NCBI GenBank assembly: GCA_027596945.1
Contig: JADGJH010001116.1
Span: 1,097 to 11,844 of the forward strand
Source: Physocladia obscura
Taxonomy: Eukaryota; Chytridiomycota; Chytridiomycetes; Chytridiales; Chytriomycetaceae
DNA: 10,748 nt
Direction: 5' to 3'
This document shows, piece after piece, positions 7,935 to 10,748 of the stretch (the first letter of the stretch is position 1; the number at the start of each line of letters is the position of its first letter). Made by a program: the position numbers and the translations under genes. The notes beneath the pieces are model-generated. The model worked only from the letters and a program-made list of their open reading frames with translations. It had not been told where the DNA came from and ran no database searches.

Positions 7935-10361
7935 TCATTTTTTTCGCATTCCATACATTCCACCTGCAACAGCTTCACAAATTTCTTCTTCAACAAGCTG
8001 ATCCAAATACATACGCAACCTCTCTGCACTCTCGGAATATTTTGGTGCCTGTGCAAACTGTATTAACATTGCATGCATTCTTTCCACCGGCATTGCCCCA
8101 AAATTTGTCAGCATTCCTTGCACAAACGGGAAAAACGGTTTCATTGCTTCTCCAACTGACAAAATATCAGCGTCATTGCCACCCAAGTCACCATCAGCGC
8201 CAACTTCGCCTGCTATTTCATCACCGCCATCTCCATCAATTGCTGTTGCTGAATCGTCGATTGTATCATCTTGGTTTTGAATCTGTTCAATCACCGAATA
8301 CGACGCATCGCTGTTATTTCGTCTCAAAATTCCTTTTGCCACCCAGAACTGTAAAGCTTTTTCGAGACTTGCAACTGTCCGGCCTGATACTTCTGCCAAT
8401 GCGTCAGCAGACCATCGCGCTATTGTTGTTGTTTGTTTTAATATAAAGTTAATTCAACAAATATACGTGTATATGTAAATGAGAAAAATTAAAAATAAAA
8501 CAGTCTTTCACAAACCATGATCATCAAAAAATCCAATCAACGCAGCTTGTGCTGGAGTCGCCGTCAGAGTAACCGTGCGATCTTCAAGCTCCAAATCAAG
8601 CTGCACACTTCCGTATCCGAGCACATGTTTCAATTTGCGCATCGACTTCAGTTTTCCAAATTTTTCGTTGTATGGATCCAGGAACTTTTTTATGCTTTTT
8701 GGAAGGTTTTGTTGGGAATCGCTGCTAGTTAATGGGGGCCAAAAATGTCGAGACAGAATTTTTATGTCGATATTAATGGTATCCGTTGTTTCGTTAGCGA
8801 AGGATGTATCCATTTCATCTGCTGCAGTGGGGGACAAAGTGTTACTGTTTTGAATGCTGGTATTGATTCGCTTTGACTCCATCATATCTTTCATCATGAC
8901 TTCGCATTGGTGCATTTTAGAATCTGAGAAATACTTTTTGAACATTTCAAGGTTTTTGAGCTTGTGGTTCAAGCATTAGTGAACATGAAATAATATCAAA
9001 AAGTTAATTAACTAAAATGTACCTCATTTTCGAAATCATAATCACTTTTCATTAACAGTTTTTCCGCCAAAAGACCTTGAAATTCACGAATAAACACGTC
9101 CGGCGAATCAAAAATTTGGACAAGTGTCGTTGTAATATCTGCAGGAATATTAGGCTGGACAATTTTCGTTTTTGAATTGCGATGCACAACGAGATCCGAG
9201 AGCGCTTTTGAAAACAGATTGTTTGCATTCTCGATATCCCCTACTATGATTTCATCGCCATCATTTTCTGCGTTTGATTGACTGTTTCCTGTTAAAATGT
9301 TGAGCACGCTTCGCATCGCGTCTGATCGTGTTCTGGTTTATATTTTAGTTTTAACAAAAAATACGCATCAATTGTTGTCACTCTTTGTTTACTTTAAATA
9401 ATTTCTGATTAAATCGGATATGCTGTTGAGAAGATCAAGCGATGGGTCCAAAAATGTAAGACACTTGATTGTCGAGACGTAAACAGCAATGATGTCACGC
9501 GTGTTTGCGCCAAGATGCAGCAAACGATGAGAAATTATCCGCGACAAGGATGACTTCAGAGAGAGATATGCATCAGTTTCATGAATACACAGCTTTCAAA
9601 TAAGAAAAATTAGACAAATTGAATTGAGAATGGAATTGGCAAACTTTAAATTCCTCCAGAGCTGGTTGTGACGCAGGAAAATCAACAATCATATCAAACA
9701 GTTCGCGCAGCCTAAAACTTTTAATTAAAAAAAAACAAAAAAAAACGCGAAAAACAAAAAATATGAAAATATATATATAATACCGAATATAAACGAAAGC
9801 AGAATAAACAGATTGCTTCAAAGTACGACCAATATTTTCACAACCTTCAACATCAAAAACGCCAAGCATTTCTGCAAGTTTTGGAGCGGTGAAATCTCGT
9901 GCGGCAGTGAGAAACCGGTCGAGCAATGGGACGTGAAAAAGATGTGGAATTTGATCGAAAATTTCGCTTGCAATTTGAGAACAAACTGCTCGAATTGCCA
10001 TGGAAGAAATTAGCGAAAACAGGCCGCACTCTTTTGCTTTCCGCACGAGTCGCGATTCCGATTCCGATTCAACGAAGTGGTCATGAGAAAGCTGCCAGAG
10101 AACAAGCTTGACAGCGAACGCGGTTGTTTCGGCAGTGAGTGAAGCAGCTAGTCTTCCGGCAAACACGCGGCGTTGTTTGTCGCTCTTGCTTGTGTTTTGC
10201 TGCGCCGAATCAAAGTGGGGTTGGTTATTCGACGATTCGATGCTTGCGGAGTTTGCGTTGGAAGATGGGCCGAGGACAAGGCTGCGATGCACGCGCCAGT
10301 AGCAATGCGCCGCTTCGACCGCCTCTTTCCCGTCTTTCGCGTGCCGCACTTTAGCAAACAT
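7935..10361 (-). CDS. APC2: Anaphase-promoting complex subunit 2 (cullin-like scaffold), 6 exons
   Basis: Exons read as 10361-9784, 9711-9645, 9592-9393, 9332-9023, 8960-8516 and 8419-7935, giving about 694 residues. APC2 is the cullin-type subunit that, with the RING protein APC11, forms the catalytic core of the APC/C ubiquitin ligase controlling mitotic exit. Family landmarks in order: RLRELFDMIVDFPASQPALE (193-212); the segment with LLHLGANTRDIIAVYVSTIK and then LDPSLDLL; NYLKTRSDAMRSVLNILTG; LFSKALSDLVVHR; FIREFQGLLAEKLL; NLEMFKKYF...MHQCEVMMKDM with ESKRIN (389-416); HFWPP (457-461); LELEDRT; the winged helix from about 536; and PFFPFVQGMLTNFGAMPVER (628-647) with GGMYGM near the end. 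Five introns at conserved text make the model secure. The start is the first ATG after an in-frame TGA. The protein is about 130 residues shorter than the human one, all of it at the N terminus, so an upstream exon may be missing. Confidence 0.92.
8420..8515 (-). other. APC2 intron 5
   Basis: This 96-base intron has donor GTTTGT and an acceptor ending CAATAG, phase 1. Splicing joins GFFDDHA to RWSADALAEVSGR, at the entry to the winged helix. Like intron 2 it has T at donor position +3. Confidence 0.8.
8961..9022 (-). other. APC2 intron 4
   Basis: This 62-base intron has donor GTACAT and an acceptor ending CCACAAG, phase 0. Splicing joins DYDFENE to LKNLEMFKKYF, matching the family's E(I/L)(R/K)N(V/L)E(L/M) text. 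Confidence 0.8.
9333..9392 (-). other. APC2 intron 3
   Basis: This 60-base intron has donor GTAAAC and an acceptor ending AAACCAG, phase 2 within a Lys codon. Splicing restores NYLKTRSDAMRSVL, the conserved (R)YL(K/R)TR-(D/E)-D-x-(V/M)-R stretch of APC2. Confidence 0.85.
9593..9644 (-). other. APC2 intron 2
   Basis: This 52-base intron has donor GTTTGC and an acceptor ending TTGAAAG, phase 0. Splicing joins ALEEFK to LCIHETDAYLSLKSSL, which matches the family text after the DFP...PA(L/I)E motif. The donor is unusual (T at +3). Confidence 0.8.
9712..9783 (-). other. APC2 intron 1, stop-free and a multiple of three
   Basis: This 72-base intron has donor GTATTA and an acceptor ending GTTTTAG, interrupting an Arg codon (phase 2). 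The DNA is almost pure A/T. It contains no in-frame stop, so retention would insert 24 mostly Phe/Ile/Tyr residues. Family alignment (VYIR joined to LRELFDMIVD) supports removal. Confidence 0.8.
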
Positions 10362-10385
10362 TATTTTGATGTTTTTTCGTCAGAA
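10362..10385. promoter_or_regulatory. 24-base gap between divergent start codons
   Basis: The APC2 ATG (minus, 10361) and the ATG of the right-hand gene (plus, 10386) face away from each other with only 24 bases between them. Their transcripts must overlap at the 5' ends, or one start is misplaced. No TATA box is visible in the gap. The promoter elements probably lie inside the first exons. Confidence 0.5.
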
Positions 10386-10748
10386 ATGTCAGCAAATTCT
10401 TCAGAGAACGGCGATGATCCGCCCTTTCTACCGCGCGCCACTTCTCCTCCCGATTTACATCTTTCGAATCCGGATTTTGATTCTAGTATTGCAGTTGCGC
10501 GTGAAGTGGGTATCCACTTATGTGTTTTGCTTTGCTGACAGTGCTAATCATGCTTTTGTCTTTAGCCAAATAATCTAAACTGTTCTCAATTTCCTTCCCT
10601 TCATTTTTCTCATCGAATGACATTGCCTGCTCTTGTTAAAACTCCAATTATTCCAGGTTGAAATTAACCCCGTTGTTTCATTTAATTCGCCGTTAATTTT
10701 GTTACTAGTCAACGCAAAAGAAGCTAAAATCATCGAACTCTCCAAAAA
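10386..10748 (+). CDS. 5' part of an unrecognised protein, cut by the window edge
   Basis: From the ATG at 10386 the frame gives 40 residues beginning MSANSSENGDDPPFLPRATS, polar and proline-rich, as in a disordered N terminus. The frame then reaches a probable donor GTGGGT at 10506. Joined to the acceptor ending ATTCCAG (exon from 10657), it continues in phase 0 as VEINPVVSFNSPLILLLVNA and then KEAKIIELSK to the edge. A second acceptor ending GTCTTTAG (exon from 10566) is stronger in look and gives a 60-base intron, but that exon soon meets a TGA near 10658. No family is recognised. Confidence 0.45.

Noticed and set aside
10173..10385. Upstream plus-strand extension of the right-hand gene over APC2 exon 1
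   Set aside because: The frame is open, but it is antisense to APC2 exon 1. The reading at 10386 onward looks like a natural polar N terminus, so I used that ATG.
1..10748. tRNA, rRNA, CRISPR array, or transposon ends
   Set aside because: I looked for these on both strands and saw no cloverleaf, no array of regular repeats, and no terminal repeats or transposase motifs.

Overview
The window is eukaryotic nuclear DNA. Its genes are split by short introns (51 to 96 bases) with GT...AG ends, coding DNA is much richer in GC than the spacers, and poly(A) signals (AATAAA) follow the stops. The gene content (an Rpd3S-type PHD protein, anaphase-promoting complex subunit 2) and compact introns suggest a fungus, probably an early-diverging one such as a chytrid. 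The lineage is an inference; nothing here identifies the species.

Layout. (1) Positions 138-5279, minus strand: one long gene with five exons and about 1628 residues. Its first two thirds are an Rco1/PHF12-type protein with two PHD fingers. A fourth exon, joined through an in-frame intron with a perfect GTGAGT donor, adds an AT-hook, five C2H2-type zinc fingers (one lacking its last ligand) and an unrecognised folded C-terminal region. (2) Positions 5280-7934: an AT-rich spacer of about 2.6 kb. It holds the promoter side of gene 1, a 160-codon stop-to-stop open frame on the minus strand, several shorter protein-like scraps on both strands, one exon-like segment on the plus strand and a small tandem duplication. 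It reads as decayed coding DNA of unknown origin. (3) Positions 7935-10361, minus strand: APC2, six exons and about 694 residues, with the cullin homology region, winged helix and APC2 C-terminal domain clearly visible. (4) From 10386 to the right edge, plus strand: the 5' part of an unrecognised gene whose ATG lies only 24 bases from the APC2 ATG.

The two recognised genes act in separate nuclear processes: histone deacetylase recruitment to chromatin (Rco1/PHF12 type) and ubiquitin ligation in the cell cycle (APC/C). They are neighbours rather than an operon-like unit. All exon boundaries were read by eye from splice signals and reading-frame continuity. APC2 boundaries are also anchored by family conservation and are the more secure.
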